From Callipepla californica brunnescens (Eukaryota > Chordata > Aves > Galliformes > Odontophoridae), in NCBI GenBank assembly GCA_023055505.1, contig JALIRH010000099.1, positions 139,001 to 203,000 on the forward strand: DNA of 64,000 bases, written 5' to 3'. The notes under the pieces are model-generated. The model made no database searches and was not told the DNA's origin. It saw nothing but the letters and a program-made list of their open reading frames with translations. How positions within the stretch are numbered: position 1 is the first letter of the stretch; every line of letters starts with the position of its first letter. A program made the translations under genes and the position numbers. Positions 34,782 through 47,650 of the stretch are shown here, one piece after another.

Positions 34782-35962
34782 CTGTGTCAAAACGTCACAA
34801 TGAGAGAATATGAAAAAGTGAGAACATCACAATGACCGAATGTCAGAATGTCGCAATTAGAAAATCGGGGAATATCAAAATGTCACAACGTCACAATGAG
34901 AGATAATAACACCAAGTGAATGACAATGTCACAGTGTCACAATGAGAGGATCTCAGAATGTCAGAACTTCAAAATGTCAAAATGTCACAAAGTCCAAATA
35001 TCACAATGACAGAATGTCAGAATGACAGATTCCCACAGTTTCAGAATGTCAGAATGTGGTAATGAGAGAAAGTCAAAATATCGGAATGTCAGAATGTCAC
35101 AAGGAGAGAATGTCAGAGTGTCACAATGCTATAATGTCAAAATGTCAGAACATCAGAAGGTCAGAATATCACAATGTCACAACGAGAGAACCTCAAAATG
35201 TCACCAAGAGAGACTGTCAAACTATCAGAATGTGAGAATGAGTGAATGTCACAATGAGAGATGGCCACAATTTTAGAATGCCAGATTGTGAGAATGTCAG
35301 AATGTGAAAACGCCAGAATGGGAGTGAGTGAATGTCACAACATCAAAATGTCATAACGTCAGAATGTCAGAATGAACCAATGTGAGAGTGCCTGAATGTC
35401 ACAGTATGAGAACGTCACAATATCACAAATCTCAGAATTTCAGTGTCAGAATGAGAGAATGCCACAATGCCACAATGAGAGAATGTCGCAATTACAGATT
35501 ATTGATATATCAGAATGTCAGAATACGAGAAAGTGAGAATGTCCCAATGTCAGAATATCAGAATGAGGGAAAGAGAGAATGTCATGATGCCAGAATGTCA
35601 AATTGTCACAAAGTCACAATATCACAATGAGAGAATATCAGAAAGTGAGAATATGCCAGTGAATGAATGACACATTGTGAGAATGTCAGAATGTCAGAAC
35701 GTCAGAATATCAGAATTACAAAATCAGGGAATATGACTGTGTCACAATGTCACAAAGAGAGAATATGAAAAAGTGAGAATATCACAACGACCGAATGTCA
35801 GAACGTGACAATGTCACAATGTCAGAATGAGGGAAAGAGAGAATGTCATGAAGTCAGAATGTCAACTTGTCACAATGCCACAATAGCACAGTAAGAGAAT
35901 ATCAGAAAGTGAGAATTATGACAGTGACTGAATGTCACGATGTGAGAAAGTCAGAATATTAG
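34782..35962. repeat. 8-bp minisatellite, part 2
   Basis: The same octamer family as part 1, starting with the TSD of the 923-bp LTR and ending with the ATTAG target site of the next insertion. Open frames at 35,022 and 35,382 are repeat translations. Confidence 0.9.
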
Positions 35963-36295
35963 TATAGGGCAAATAACCCCCAAAAAAGCACTCCATGGAA
36001 ATTGTGCGAAAGGCGGTATATTTTAGGTAGGCTTAAGAAAATGGTATACAAACAAGAAGAAAAGAGAGGAGCTCACCTTGATGATGGTCGAGGCTCGCTA
36101 ATAACTCCAAAAGGGAGGGATCTCTAACAAGAGAACCTTCCCTGCTGGAGGTCAGCCCTTAAATGGGGTCTTGGCAGAGGTGGAGTCAAACTCCACCCCT
36201 TCCAATCACACTCACTTGTGCCCCTGCAGCTGACTCAGGGCTTGCCTCAGGTGATCAATCAGTGGTTCAGGCCATGATTCAACAGTTCCCATACA
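35963..36295 (-). mobile_element. 333-bp LTR-like insertion with TSD ATTAG
   Basis: A single non-octamer block bounded by TATAGGG...CCCATACA (imperfect inverted ends), with ATTAG on both sides (35,958-35,962; 36,296-36,300). Read on the minus strand it starts TGTATGGGAAC and has a TATA-like CATTTAAG word about 130-140 bp in. No coding sequence. It is probably a short solo LTR; the family is unknown. Confidence 0.78.
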
Positions 36296-38600
36296 ATTAG
36301 AATGTCAGAATGTCACCATGAGAGTATCTCAGAATGTCACAATTCAGAATGTCACAACGATAGAATGTCAAAATGGCAGCATGTGTCTGTGAGAGAATGT
36401 CACAATGACAGAATAGAAATATGTCAGAATATAGCAATGAGAGAATGTTAGAATGCAACAATGTCAACATGTCAGAATGGGAGAAAGTGAGAATGTCATG
36501 ATGTCAGAGTGTCTTAATGTCAGAATGTCAAATCTTCACTGTGTCACAACTACAAGATTAGGGAATATGACTGTGTCAGAAAGTCACAATAAGAGGAGAT
36601 GAAAAAGAGAGAATATCACAATGACCGAGTGTCACAATGTAAGAAAGTGAGAATGTGAGAATGTCAAAATGTCAGAATGACAGAATATCACTATGTCACA
36701 ATGTCGCAATGTCTCAATGTCAGAATATCAATATGTAACAGTGTAAGAACGTCACAAATACCACAATGGGAGAATGACAGATTGTCACGATTACAGAATT
36801 TCAGAATGTGAAAATATCAGAATGTCACAATGTCAGATTCTGAGAATGTCACAATGACAGAATGTCAGAATGAAAGATTTTCCAAATTCCAGAATGTCAC
36901 TATGTCACAACGTCAGAATGACGCATTGTCAAAATGCTAGAATGTCACAATGTCACAAGGTGAGAACATCACAATGGCAGATTGTCATAATGCCAGAACA
37001 TCAGAAGGTGAGAATATTAGAATGCCACAATGTCACCATGAGAGTATCTCAGAATGTCACAATGTCAAAATGTCAGAATGAGGGAAAGAGAGAATGTCAT
37101 GATGTCAGAATGTCTTAACGTCAGAATGTCAAATTGTCACAACGTCACAATATCACAATGAGAGAATATCAGAAAGTGAGAATATGACAATGACCGAATG
37201 ACACATTGTGAGAATGTCAGAATGCCAGAATGTCAGAATGTCAGAATGTCAAAATGTGTGAATGTCTGAATGTCACCATGAGAGAGAGTCAGAGTTTTAC
37301 AATGTCACAATGTGAGAATGTCTGAACGTCAGAATGAGGGAGAGTTAGAATTTCAGAATGTCACAGTGTCACAATGTCATCATGTCACAATATCAGAATG
37401 TTGCATTGTCACAATGTGAGAATGACAGGTTGTCACAATTCCAGAATTTCAGAATGTCAACATGTCTGAATGTCACAATGTCACAATTTCACTATGTCAC
37501 AACGCTAGAATGTCATAATATCAGAAAGTGAGAATATCACAATGGCAGATCGCCATAATGCCAGAACTTCAGAAGGTGAGAATATTAGAATGTCACAATG
37601 TCACAATGTTACAATGTGAGTATCTCAGAATGTCACAATGCCAGAATATCAGAATGGCAGAATATGAGAAAGTGAGAATGTCACAATGTCAAAATGTCAG
37701 AATGAGAGAAAGAGAGAATCTCATGATGTCGGAATGTCTTAATGTCAGAATGTCAAATTGTCACAACGTCACGATATCACAATGAGAGAATATCAGAAAG
37801 TGAGAATATGACAATGACCGAATGACACAATGTGAGAACGTTAGAATGTGAGAATGTCAGAATTGGAGAATGTCACAGAGTCACAATGACAGATTGCCAC
37901 AATTTCAGAATGTCAGTGTATCACAATGCCACAAAGTCACAATATCAGTATGTCATGAAGATAGAATGTCACAATGACAACATATGACTGTGACAGAACG
38001 TCACAATGTCAGATGATAAATATGGCCGAAAATCACAATGAGAGAATGTTAGAATGTCACAATGTTAACATGTCAGAATGTGAGAAAGTGAGAATGCCAC
38101 AATGCCACGATGTGAGAATCTCACAATGTCACAATGAGAGAGAGTCAGAATTTCACAGTATCAGAATTTTGCATTGTCACAATGTGAGAATGACAGATTG
38201 TCACATTTCCAGAATTTCAGAATGTCACAATTCCAGAATTTCAGAATGTCCAAATATCTGAATGTCACAATAGCAGAATGTGAGAGTATCACAATGACAG
38301 AATGTCAGAATGACAGGTTGTCACAATTCCAGAATGTCACTATGTCACAATGCTAGAATGTCAGAATGTCAGAATGTGAAAATAGCACAAGGGCAGGTTG
38401 TCATAATGCCAGAACTTCAGAATGTGAGAATATTAGAATGTCATAATGTCAGAATGGGAGAATGTCACAACGGCAGGTTGTCATAATTCCAGAAGTTCAG
38501 AATGGGAGAATATTAGAATGTAACAATGTTGCAATGTGACAATGAGAGTATCTCAGAATGTCACAATGTCAGAATGTCAGAATGCCAGAATAAGAGAAAA
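36296..38600. repeat. 8-bp minisatellite, part 3
   Basis: Continuation of the GTCAGAAT/GTCACAAT octamers. Longer sub-blocks recur, for example GAGAATATCAGAAAGTGAG near 35,630, 37,159 and 37,785. It passes into the 11-bp array within about 20 bp near 38,590-38,610. No genes are called. Confidence 0.92.
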
Positions 38601-41600
38601 GAAAGGTATGAGGAGGCTATGGGGAAGCTATGGGGCAGCTATTGGGCAGCAGTGGGGCAGCTATGGGGCAGTAGTAGGGCAGCTATAAGGCAGCTATGGG
38701 GCAGCAGTGGGGCAGCTATGGGGCGGCTATGAGGAAGCCATTGGGCAGCTATGGGGCAGAAGTGAGGCAGCAATCAGGCAGCAGTGAGGCAGCTATGAGG
38801 AGGCTATGGGGCAGCTATGGGTCAGCTATCGAGAGGCTATGGGGCAGCTATGGGGCGGCGATGAGGCAGACATGGGGCAGCTATGGGGAGGCTATGGGGC
38901 AGTAGTTGGGCAGCTATAGGGCGGCTATGGGGAAGCCATTGGGCAGCTATGGGGCAGTAGTGAAGCAGCTATGGGTCAGTAGTTTGGCAGCTATGACGAG
39001 GCTATGGGAAGGCCATGGGGAAGCGATGGGGCAGCTCTGAGGCAGACAAAATGTAGCTATGGGGGAGCAGTGAGGCAGCTATGGGGTGGCTATGGGGCAG
39101 TAGTGGGGCAGCTATGGGGCAGCTATGAGGTAGCCATGGGGCAGCTATGGGGAAGCAGCGAGGGAGCTATGGGGTAGCAGTGAGGCAGCTATGATGAGGC
39201 TATGGGGAGGCTATGGGGCAGCCACGGTGCAGCTATGGGGCAGCAGTGGGGCAGCTATGGGCAGCAGTAAGGAAGCTATTGAGAAGGCTATGGGGGCAGC
39301 TATGGGGTGGCTATGGGGCAGCTATAGAGCGGCAATGTGGCAGTAGTGGGGCACCTATAAGGCAGCTATGGGGCAGCAGTGGGACAGCTATGGGGCGGCT
39401 ATTAGGCAGCCATGGGGTGGCAATGGGGCAGCAGTGAGGCAGCTATGGGGCGGCTATGGGGCTGAAGTGGGGCAGCTATGAGGAGTCTCTTGAGAGGCTA
39501 TGGAGCAGCTATGGGGCAGCAGTGGGGTAGCAGGAGGAGACTATGGGGAGGCTATGAAGCAGGTATGGGGCAGCAGTGGGGCAGCTATGGGGCGACTATG
39601 GGGCAGCAGTTGAGCAGCTATGGGGCAGCCATGGGGCAGCTATGTGGCAGTAGTGAAACAGCTATGGTGTAGCTATAAGCGAGCCTTGGGGCAGCAAGGG
39701 GCAGTAGTAAGGCAGCTATGGGGCAGCAGTGGGGCAGCTATGATGAGACTATGGGAAGGCCATGAGGAAGCTATGGGGCATCTTTGAGGCAGACAAAAAG
39801 TAGCTGTGGGGCTGCAGTGAGGCAGCTATGGGGCAGCTGTGGGGCAGCTATTGTGTCGCAGTGAGGCATCTATGAGGAGGCTATGGGGAGGATATGAGGC
39901 AGTTATGGGGCAGAAGTGAGGCAGCTATGGGGTGGCTATAGGGCAGCAGTGGGGCAGGTATGGGGCAACAAAGAGGCAGCCATGGGGCAGCAGTGGGGCA
40001 GCTTTGAGGCTACGGGGCGGCTATGGGGCAGTAGTGGGGTAGCTATGGGGCAGCAGTGAGGAAGCTAAGGGGAAGCAATGGGGCAGCTTTGAGGATGCTA
40101 TTGGGAAGCCATGGGGCAGCAATGGGGCGGCTATGAGGCAGCGACGGGGAAGCTATGGGGCAGCAGTGAGGCAGGTATGGGGCAGTAGTAAGGCAGCTAC
40201 GGGGCAGCAGTGGGGCAAATATGAGGAGGCTCTGAGGAAACTATGGGGCAGCTATGGGGCAGCAGTGAGGCAGTTATAGAACAGGTATGAGGCACTTATC
40301 AAGCAGCTATGGGTCAGCTATGAGGAGGCTATGGGGCAGATGTGGTGCAGCAGTGGGGCAGCTAAGGCAGCTATGGGGAGGCTATGGGGCAGCAGTGTGG
40401 GCAACTATGAGGAGACTATGGGGAGGCTATGAGGCAGCTATGGGGCAGTAGTCGGGCAGCTATTGGACGGCTATGAGGCAGCCATGGGGCAGCTATGGGG
40501 CAGCAGTGAGACAGCTATGGGGCAAGTATGGGGAGGCTATGGGGCAGCGACGGGGTGGCTATGGGGCAGTAGTGGGGCAGCTATGGTGAGGTTATGAGGC
40601 AGCCATGGGGTAGGTATGAGAAACCAGTGAGGCAGCTATGGGGCAGTAGTGGAGCAGCTATGAGGCAGCGGTGGGTCAGCTATGGGGTGGCTATGAGGCA
40701 GCAGTGGGTCAGCTATGGGGTGGCTATGAGGCAGCCATGGGGCGGCTATGGGACAGCAGTGGGGCAGCTATGAGGTAGCCATGGGGCACCTATGGGGAAG
40801 CAGCGAGGGAGCTATGGGGTAGCAGTGAGGCAGCTATGAGGAAGCTATGGGGAGGCTATGGGGAGGCTATGGGGCAGGTATGTAACGGCTATGAGGCAGC
40901 CACGGTGCAGTTATGGGGCAGCCACGGTGCAGCTATGGGGCAGCAGTAAGGAAGCTACGAGAAGGCTATGGAGGCAGCTATCGGGTGGCTATGAGACAGC
41001 TATGGGGCAACTATGAGGCAGCCATAGGGCAGCTATGGTGCAGCAGTGAGGCAGCAATTAGGCAGAAGTTGGGCAGATATGGGGCAGCAGTGAGGCAGCT
41101 ATGAGGAGGCTATGGGGCAGCTATGGGGCAGCAGAGAGGCAGCTATGGGGCACGAGTGAGGCAGCTATGGGTTAGCTATGAGGAGGCCTTGAGGAGGCTA
41201 TGGGGCAGATATGGGGCAGCAGTGGGGCAGCTAAGGCAGCTATGGGAAGGATATGGGGCAGCAGTGTGGGCAACTATGAGGAGACTATGGGGAGGCTATG
41301 AGGCAGCTATGGGGCAGCAGTCGGGCAGATATAAGGCAGCTATTGGGAAGCAGTGGGGCAGCTATGGGGCGGCTATTAGGCAGCCTTTGGGCACCTATTG
41401 GGCAGCAGTGAGGCAGGTATGGGGCAGCTATGGGGCAGCTATGAGGACGTTATGGGGCAGCAGTGGGGCAGCAATAACGCAGTAGTGGGGCAGCTATGGG
41501 GCAGTAGTGGGGCAGCAATGAGGACGCTATAGGGAGACTATGGGGCATGTATGGAGCGGCTAGGAGGCAGCTATGGGGCAGGTATGAGGCAGCCATGGGG

Positions 41601-42634
41601 TGGCTGTGGGGCAGCAGTGAGGCAGCTATGAAGAGGCTATGGAAATGCTATAGGGCAGCAGTGGGGCAGCTACGGAGCGGCTATGAGGCAGCCATTTTGC
41701 ATCTATGGGGCAGCAGTGGGGCAGCTACGAGGAAGCTATAGGGCAGCTATGGGACAGCAGTGGGGCAGCTATGGTGCGGCTATGAGGCAGCCATGAGGCA
41801 GACACGGGGCAGCAGTGGGGCAGCTATGGTGCGGCTATGAGGCAGCCATGAGGCAGATATGGGGCAGCAGTGGGGCAGCTATGAGCAGGCTTTGGGGCGG
41901 CTGTGGAGCAGCAGTGGGGAAGCTATGGGGCAGTAGTGGGGCAACTATAAGTTAGCAGTGGGGCAGCTATGGGGCGGCTATGGGGCAGCAGTGGGGCAGC
42001 TATGAGGAGGTTATGGGGCAGCCATTGGCAGCTATGGGGCTGCAGTGAGGCAGCAATGGGGCAGCAGTGGGGCAGCTATGGGGCGGCTCTAAGGCAGCAG
42101 TGATGCAGATATCGAGCAGCTCTGAGGAGGCTATGAGGCCGCTATGAGGCAGTAGTGGGGCAGCTATGGGGCAGCAGTGGGGTGGCTATGTGGCAGCAAT
42201 GGGGCAGCCATGGGGCAGGTATGGGGCTGCAGTGGGACAGCTATGAGGAGGCTATTGGGCAGGTATAGAGCGGCTATGTGGCAGTAGTCGGGCAGCTATT
42301 GGGCAGCTATTGGGAAGCCGTGGGGCAGCTATCGGGCGGCTATTATACAGCCATGGAGCAGCTATGGTGCAGCAGTGTTGCAGCTATGAGGAGGCTATGG
42401 GGAGGCTATGGAGCAGCTATGGGGCGGCTATCTGGTGGCTATGAGGCAGCTATCGGGCAGCTCTGAGGAGGCTATGGGGCCACTATGAGGCAGTAGTGGG
42501 GCAGCTATGGGGCAGCAGTGGGGTGGCTATGGGGTGGCAGCGGGGCAGCAGTGGGGCAGCCATGGGGCAGCTATGGGGCTGCAGTGGGGCAGCTATGAGG
42601 AGGCTATGGGGCAGCAGTGGGGCTGCTGGTTTCC
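38601..42634. repeat. 11-bp minisatellite (GGGGCAGCTAT / GGGGCAGCAGT), part 1
   Basis: Tandem 11-mers GGGGCAGCTAT, GGGGCAGCAGT and GGAGGCTAT. 3 x 11 bp makes an 11-residue Met-Gly-Gln-Leu-Trp-Gly-Ser-Ser-Gly-Ala-Ala pattern in all frames, with frequent chance ATGs. Occasional stops break every frame within roughly 120 codons. No gene evidence. Confidence 0.93.
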
Positions 42635-43450
42635 CCCCGCTTCTTTTGTTGGAGTCCTCGCCCCTTCCATGGTTGCCCACCAATGAGGACTGGCTGATCC
42701 CTCCCCCACATCGACGGCCCCGGACCCACAACCCCGACCCCACATCTGCAGCCCCAGCCCCATAACAGAGCCTTCAGACCCCTAACTGAGCACCCGGACT
42801 TAGAACCGAGCATCGAGCCCCATTAGCCCCAACCCCAGCCCCACATCCCCGTCCCTCACCCAACTCCGCCCCACCCCACCCACACCCTATTCCCCCCTTC
42901 TCCCTCCGCCACCCCACTCCTCCCCCCCTCCCCTTTCCCACCTGCGTGTGCGCGAGCAGCCGCTGTAGCTCCCCCAGGAGCTCCACGTTGCGCGACCTCC
43001 CCCCCCGCCAACGCCATGGCCGAACAGCCCCACCCCCACTGCGCGCGGCTCTGGGAATAGCACTACGCGTGCGCCGGTCCCGGAAGCCGGAAACGGAAGT
43101 CCCCCCCCCCCCGCAGATGAACGGAGCGGTGGAGTACTATGGCGGCGGCGGTGGCGGCGCCGCGGAAACCGCGGAAACCGCGCGTTGGAGCGGCGGCGGC
43201 GGCGGCGGCTCCGTTGCCGTGGGAACCGCGGAAACTGCGGAAACCGCGCGTTGGAGCGGCGGCGGCGGCGGCGGCTCCGTTGCCGCGGAAACCGCACGTT
43301 GGAGCGGCGGCGGCGGCTGTACGGGAGGCACTGTGAGCTTTGGGGGTGGGGCTGGGCAGGGGCAGCGGCAGCGGCAGCGGCAGCGGCAGCGGGGGAGGGG
43401 CGGGGCAGGATTCCGGGGGCCGCGCGGCGCTCTCTTTTTTCCCCTAGCAC
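42635..43450 (+). promoter_or_regulatory. CpG-island-like block with CGG repeats
   Basis: A sharp change from the 11-bp repeat to C-rich and then CpG-rich DNA. Visible are three adjacent ETS words (CCGGAAG, CCGGAAA, CGGAAGT at about 43,080-43,100), a GCGTGCGCC word resembling an NRF1 half site (near 43,067), a run of 12 C (43,101-43,112), then GGC-trinucleotide runs and a GCAGCG hexamer run (about 43,361-43,390). An SP1-like GGGGCGGGG follows. This resembles a housekeeping promoter plus first exon caught inside a satellite array. The block returns directly to 11-bp repeats after about 43,450. Confidence 0.6.
43117..43332 (+). other. Candidate first exon with in-frame GGC/ETARWS repeats
   Basis: ATG at 43,117 follows the ETS cluster and C run. 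The frame is open for about 72 codons to a possible donor GTGAGC at 43,333, and beyond into the array. It encodes Met-Asn-Gly-Ala-Val-Glu-Tyr-Tyr, a glycine run, and three repeats of a Glu-Thr-Ala-Arg-Trp-Ser-Gly(n) motif. The repeated blocks are 66 and 48 bp apart, both multiples of three, so expansion or contraction kept the frame. No known protein was recognised. It could equally be non-coding CpG-island DNA. Confidence 0.3.
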
Positions 43451-45204
43451 TTGTAACATCTATGAGGAGGCTATGGGGAGGATATGAGGCAGCTATGGGG
43501 TGGCTATGGGGCTGCAGTAAGGCAGGTATGGGGCAGAAATGAGGCAGCCACGGGGCAGCAGTGGGGCAGCTATGGGGCAGCTATGGGACAGAAGTGGGGC
43601 AGCTCTAAGGGTAGCCATGGGGCAGTTATGGGGCAACAGTGGGGCAGGTATGGGGCGGCTATTAGGCAGCCATCAAGCAGCTATGAGGCAGTAGTGGGGC
43701 AGCTATGAGGAAGCAGTGATGGAGCTATGGAGTAGCAGTGAGGCAGCTATAAGGAGGCTATGGGAGGCTATGGGGCAGCTATGGTGCATCAGTGAGGAAG
43801 CTATGGGGCAGCTTTGGGGCAGCATTTTGGCAGCTATGGGGCAGCAGTGGGACAGCTATGAGGAGGCTATGGGGAAGCTATGTGGCAGCAGAGAGCTAGC
43901 TATGGGGCAGCTATGAGGAGGCTAAGGGGAGGCTATGGGGCAGCTATAGAGCGCCTATGTGGCAGTAGTTGGGCAGATATAAGGCAGCAGTGGGGCAGCT
44001 ATGGGGCGGGAATTAGGCAGCCATGGGGCACGTATGGGGCAGCAGTGAGGTAGCTATGGGGCAGCTATGGGTCAGCTATGAGGAGGTTATGGGGAGGCAA
44101 TGGAGCAGCAGTGGGGCAGATATGGGACGGTTATTAAGAGGCTATGTGGCAGCTATGGGGCATTAGTGGGGCAGCTATGGGGAAGTAGTGGGGCAGATAT
44201 GGGGCAGCAGTGAGGCAGCTATGGGGTAGCTATGAGAAAGCTATGGGGCAGCAGTGAGGAAGTAGTGAGGCAGCTATGAGAAGGCTGTGGGGAAGCTATG
44301 GGGCAGCTATGGGGCACCAGTGAGGCAGATATGGGGCACCAGTGAGGCAGCTATAGGGAGGCTACGGGGCAGCAGTGAGGGAGTAGAGAGTCAAATATGG
44401 GGCATTAGTGCGGCAGCTATGGGGCATTAGTGGGGCAGTTATGAGGAGGCTATGGGGAGGCTATGGAGCAGCTATGGGGCAGCTATAGGGCAGCAGGGAG
44501 GTAGCAATGGGGCAGCAGTTGGGAAGCTATGATGAGGCTATGGTGAGTCTACGGGGCAGCTATGGTACACCAGTGAGGCAGCCATGGGGCAGCTATGGGG
44601 CACCAATGGGACAGTTATGAGGAGGCTGTGGGGAAGCTATGGGGCAGCTATGGGGCAGCAATGAGGAGGGTATGGAGAGGCTATGGGGCAGCTATGGTGC
44701 AACAGTGAGGCAGCTATGGGGTAGCTTTGAGGAGGCTGTGGGGAGGATATGGGGTAGATATGTGGCAACGGTGAGGTAGCTATGGGGAAGCTATGGGGCA
44801 GCAATGAGGGAGTAGTCGGTCAGCTATGGGGCATTAGTGCTGCAGCTATGGGGCCGAGTGGGGCAGTTAAGAGGAGGCTATGGGGAGGCTATGGGGCAGC
44901 TATCGGACAGCATTGAGCTAGCTTTAGAACAGCTATGAGGAGGCTATGGGGCAGATATGGGGCAACAGTCGGGCAGCTATGGGGCGGATATGGAGCAGCA
45001 GTGGGGCAGGTATGGGGCAGTAGTAAGACAGCTATGTGGCAGCAGTGGGGCAGATATGAGGAGGCTATGAGGAGGCTATGGGGCGGCTATGAAGCAGCAG
45101 TGAGGCAGTTATGAGGCGGCTATGGGGCAGATATGTGGCAGCAGTGAAGCAGCTATGGTGCGGCTATAAGGCAGCCATGGGGCAGCTATGGGTTAGCAGT
45201 GAGT

Positions 45205-47650
45205 CAGCTATGGGGCAGCAGTTGGGCAGCTATGAGGAGGCTATGGGGCAGCTATGGAGCAGATTTGAAACAGCTTTGGGGCGGCTGTGGGGCAGTAGTT
45301 TGGCAGCTATGAGGCAGCAGTTGGGCAGCAGTTGGGGCAGTAGTGAGGCAGCTATGTGGCAGCTCAGGAGAGGCTATGGGGCAGCTATGGGGCATTAGTG
45401 GGGCAGCTATGGGGAAGTAGTGGGGCAGATATGGGGCAGCAGTGAGGCAGCTATGGGGTAGCTATTGGGCAGTAGTGGGGAAGCAGTGAGGCAGCTATGG
45501 GGCAGCAGTTGGGCAGCTATAAAGAGGCTATGGAGAGGCTGTGCGGCAGCTATGGTGCATCAGTGAGGAAGCTATGGGGCGTCTTTAGGGCAGCAGTTTG
45601 ACAGCTATGAGGCAGTCACGGGGCAGCTATGGGACAGCAGTGGGACAGCTATGAGGAGGCTAGAGGGCAGCTATGGGGCAGCTATGAGGAGGCTATGGGG
45701 AGGCTATGGGGCAGGTATATAGTGGCTATGTGGCAGTAGTCGGGCAGATATAAGGCATCAATGGGGCAGCAGTGGGGCAGCTATTGGGCGGCTATTAGGC
45801 AGCCATGGGGCGGCTATGGGGCAGCAGGGAGGTAGCAATGGGGCAGCAGTGGAGCAGCTATGATGAGGCTATGGCGAGGCTCTGGGGCAGCTATGGTGCA
45901 CCAGTGAGGCAGCTATTGGGTAGCTATGAAGAGGCTGTGGGGAGGCTATGGGGCAGATATGTGGCAACGTTGAGGTAGCTATTGAGAAGCTATGGGGCAG
46001 CAGTGAGGCAGTAGTGGGTCAGCTATGGGGCATTAGTGCTGCAGCTATGGGGCCGCAGTGGGGCATCTAAGAGGAAGCTATAGGGAGGCTATGGGGCAGC
46101 TATGGGGCAGCAGTGAGCTAGCTATAGAACAGCTATGAGGAGGCTATGGGGCAGCTATGGAGCAGATTTGAAACAGCTTTGGGGCGGCTATGGGGCAGTA
46201 GTTTGGCAGCTATGAGGCAGCAGTTGGGCAGCTATGGGGCAGTAGTGAGGCAGCTATGTGGCGGCTCAGGAGAGGCTATGGGGCAGCTATGGGGCATTAG
46301 TGGGGCAGCTATGGGGAAGTAGTGGGGCAGGTAAGGGGCAGAAGTGAGGCAGCTATGAGGTAGCTATGAGGAGGCTATGGGGCAGTAGTGGGGAAGCAGT
46401 GAGGCAGCTATGGGGCAGCAGTTGGGCAGCTATGAGGAGGCTATGGGGCAGCTATGGAGCAGATTTGAAACAGCTTTGGGGCGGCTGTGGGGCAGTAGTT
46501 TGGCAGCTATGAGGCAGCAGTTGGGCAGCAGTTGGGGCAGTAGTGAGGCAGCTATGTGGCAGCTCAGGAGAGGCTATGGGGCAGCTATGGGGCATTAGTG
46601 GGGCAGCTATGGGGAAGTAGTGGGGCAGATATGGGGCAGCAGTGAGGCAGCTATGGGGTAGCTATTGGGCAGTAGTGGGGAAGCAGTGAGGCAGCTATGG
46701 GGCAGCAGTTGGGCAGCTATAAAGAGGCTATGGAGAGGCTGTGCGGCAGCTATGGTGCATCAGTGAGGAAGCTATGGGGCGTCTTTAGGGCAGCAGTTTG
46801 ACAGCTATGAGGCAGTCACAGGGCAGCTATGGGACAGCAGTGGGACAGCTATGAGGAGGCTAGAGGGCAGCTATGGGGCAGCTATGAGGAGGCTATGGGG
46901 AGGCTATGGGGCAGGTATATAGTGGCTATGTGGCAGTAGTCGGGCAGATATAAGGCATCAATGGGGCAGCAGTGGGGCAGCTATTGGGCGGCTATTAGGC
47001 AGCCATGGGGCGGCTATGGGGCAGCAGGGAGGTAGCAATGGGGCAGCAGTGGAGCAGCTATGATGAGGCTATGGCGAGGCTCTGGGGCAGCTATGGTGCA
47101 CCAGTGAGGCAGCTATTGGGTAGCTATGAAGAGGCTGTGGGGAGGCTATGGGGCAGATATGTGGCAACGTTGAGGTAGCTATTGAGAAGCTATGGGGCAG
47201 CAGTGAGGCAGTAGTGGGTCAGCTATGGGGCATTAGTGCTGCAGCTATGGGGCCGCAGTGGGGCATCTAAGAGGAAGCTATAGGGAGGCTATGGGGCAGC
47301 TATGGGGCAGCAGTGAGCTAGCTATAGAACAGCTATGAGGAGGCTATGGGGCAGCTATGGAGCAGATTTGAAACAGCTTTGGGGCGGCTATGGGGCAGTA
47401 GTTTGGCAGCTATGAGGCAGCAGTTGGGCAGCTATGGGGCAGTAGTGAGGCAGCTATGTGGCGGCTCAGGAGAGGCTATGGGGCAGCTATGGGGCATTAG
47501 TGGGGCAGCTATGGGGAAGTAGTGGGGCAGGTAAGGGGCAGAAGTGAGGCAGCTATGAGGTAGCTATGAGGAGGCTATGGGGCAGTAGTGGGGAAGCAGT
47601 GAGGCAGCTATGGGGCAGCAGTTGGGCAGCTATGAGGAGGCTATGGGGAG
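45205..47650. repeat. 1,200-bp tandem duplication in the 11-bp array
   Basis: Sequence from about 45,205 reappears exactly 1,200 bp later through about 46,450 / 47,650. Line-by-line comparison showed one substitution (G at 45,620, A at 46,820). The near identity against the degenerate background indicates a very recent duplication or an assembly duplication. The marker AGATTTGAAACAGCTTTGG occurs at about 45,261, 46,163, 46,461 and 47,363, revealing an older nested 900-bp repeat. Confidence 0.9.

Noticed and set aside
33481..38732. CRISPR-like regular repeats in the GTCAGAAT array
   Set aside because: Units are 8 bp with no unique spacers; this is a eukaryotic minisatellite.
42887..43459. 190-codon minus-strand Arg/Pro-rich frame in the CpG block
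   Set aside because: Product of CCG runs read on the opposite strand; no recognisable domain, and the plus-strand ATG frame is at least better placed.
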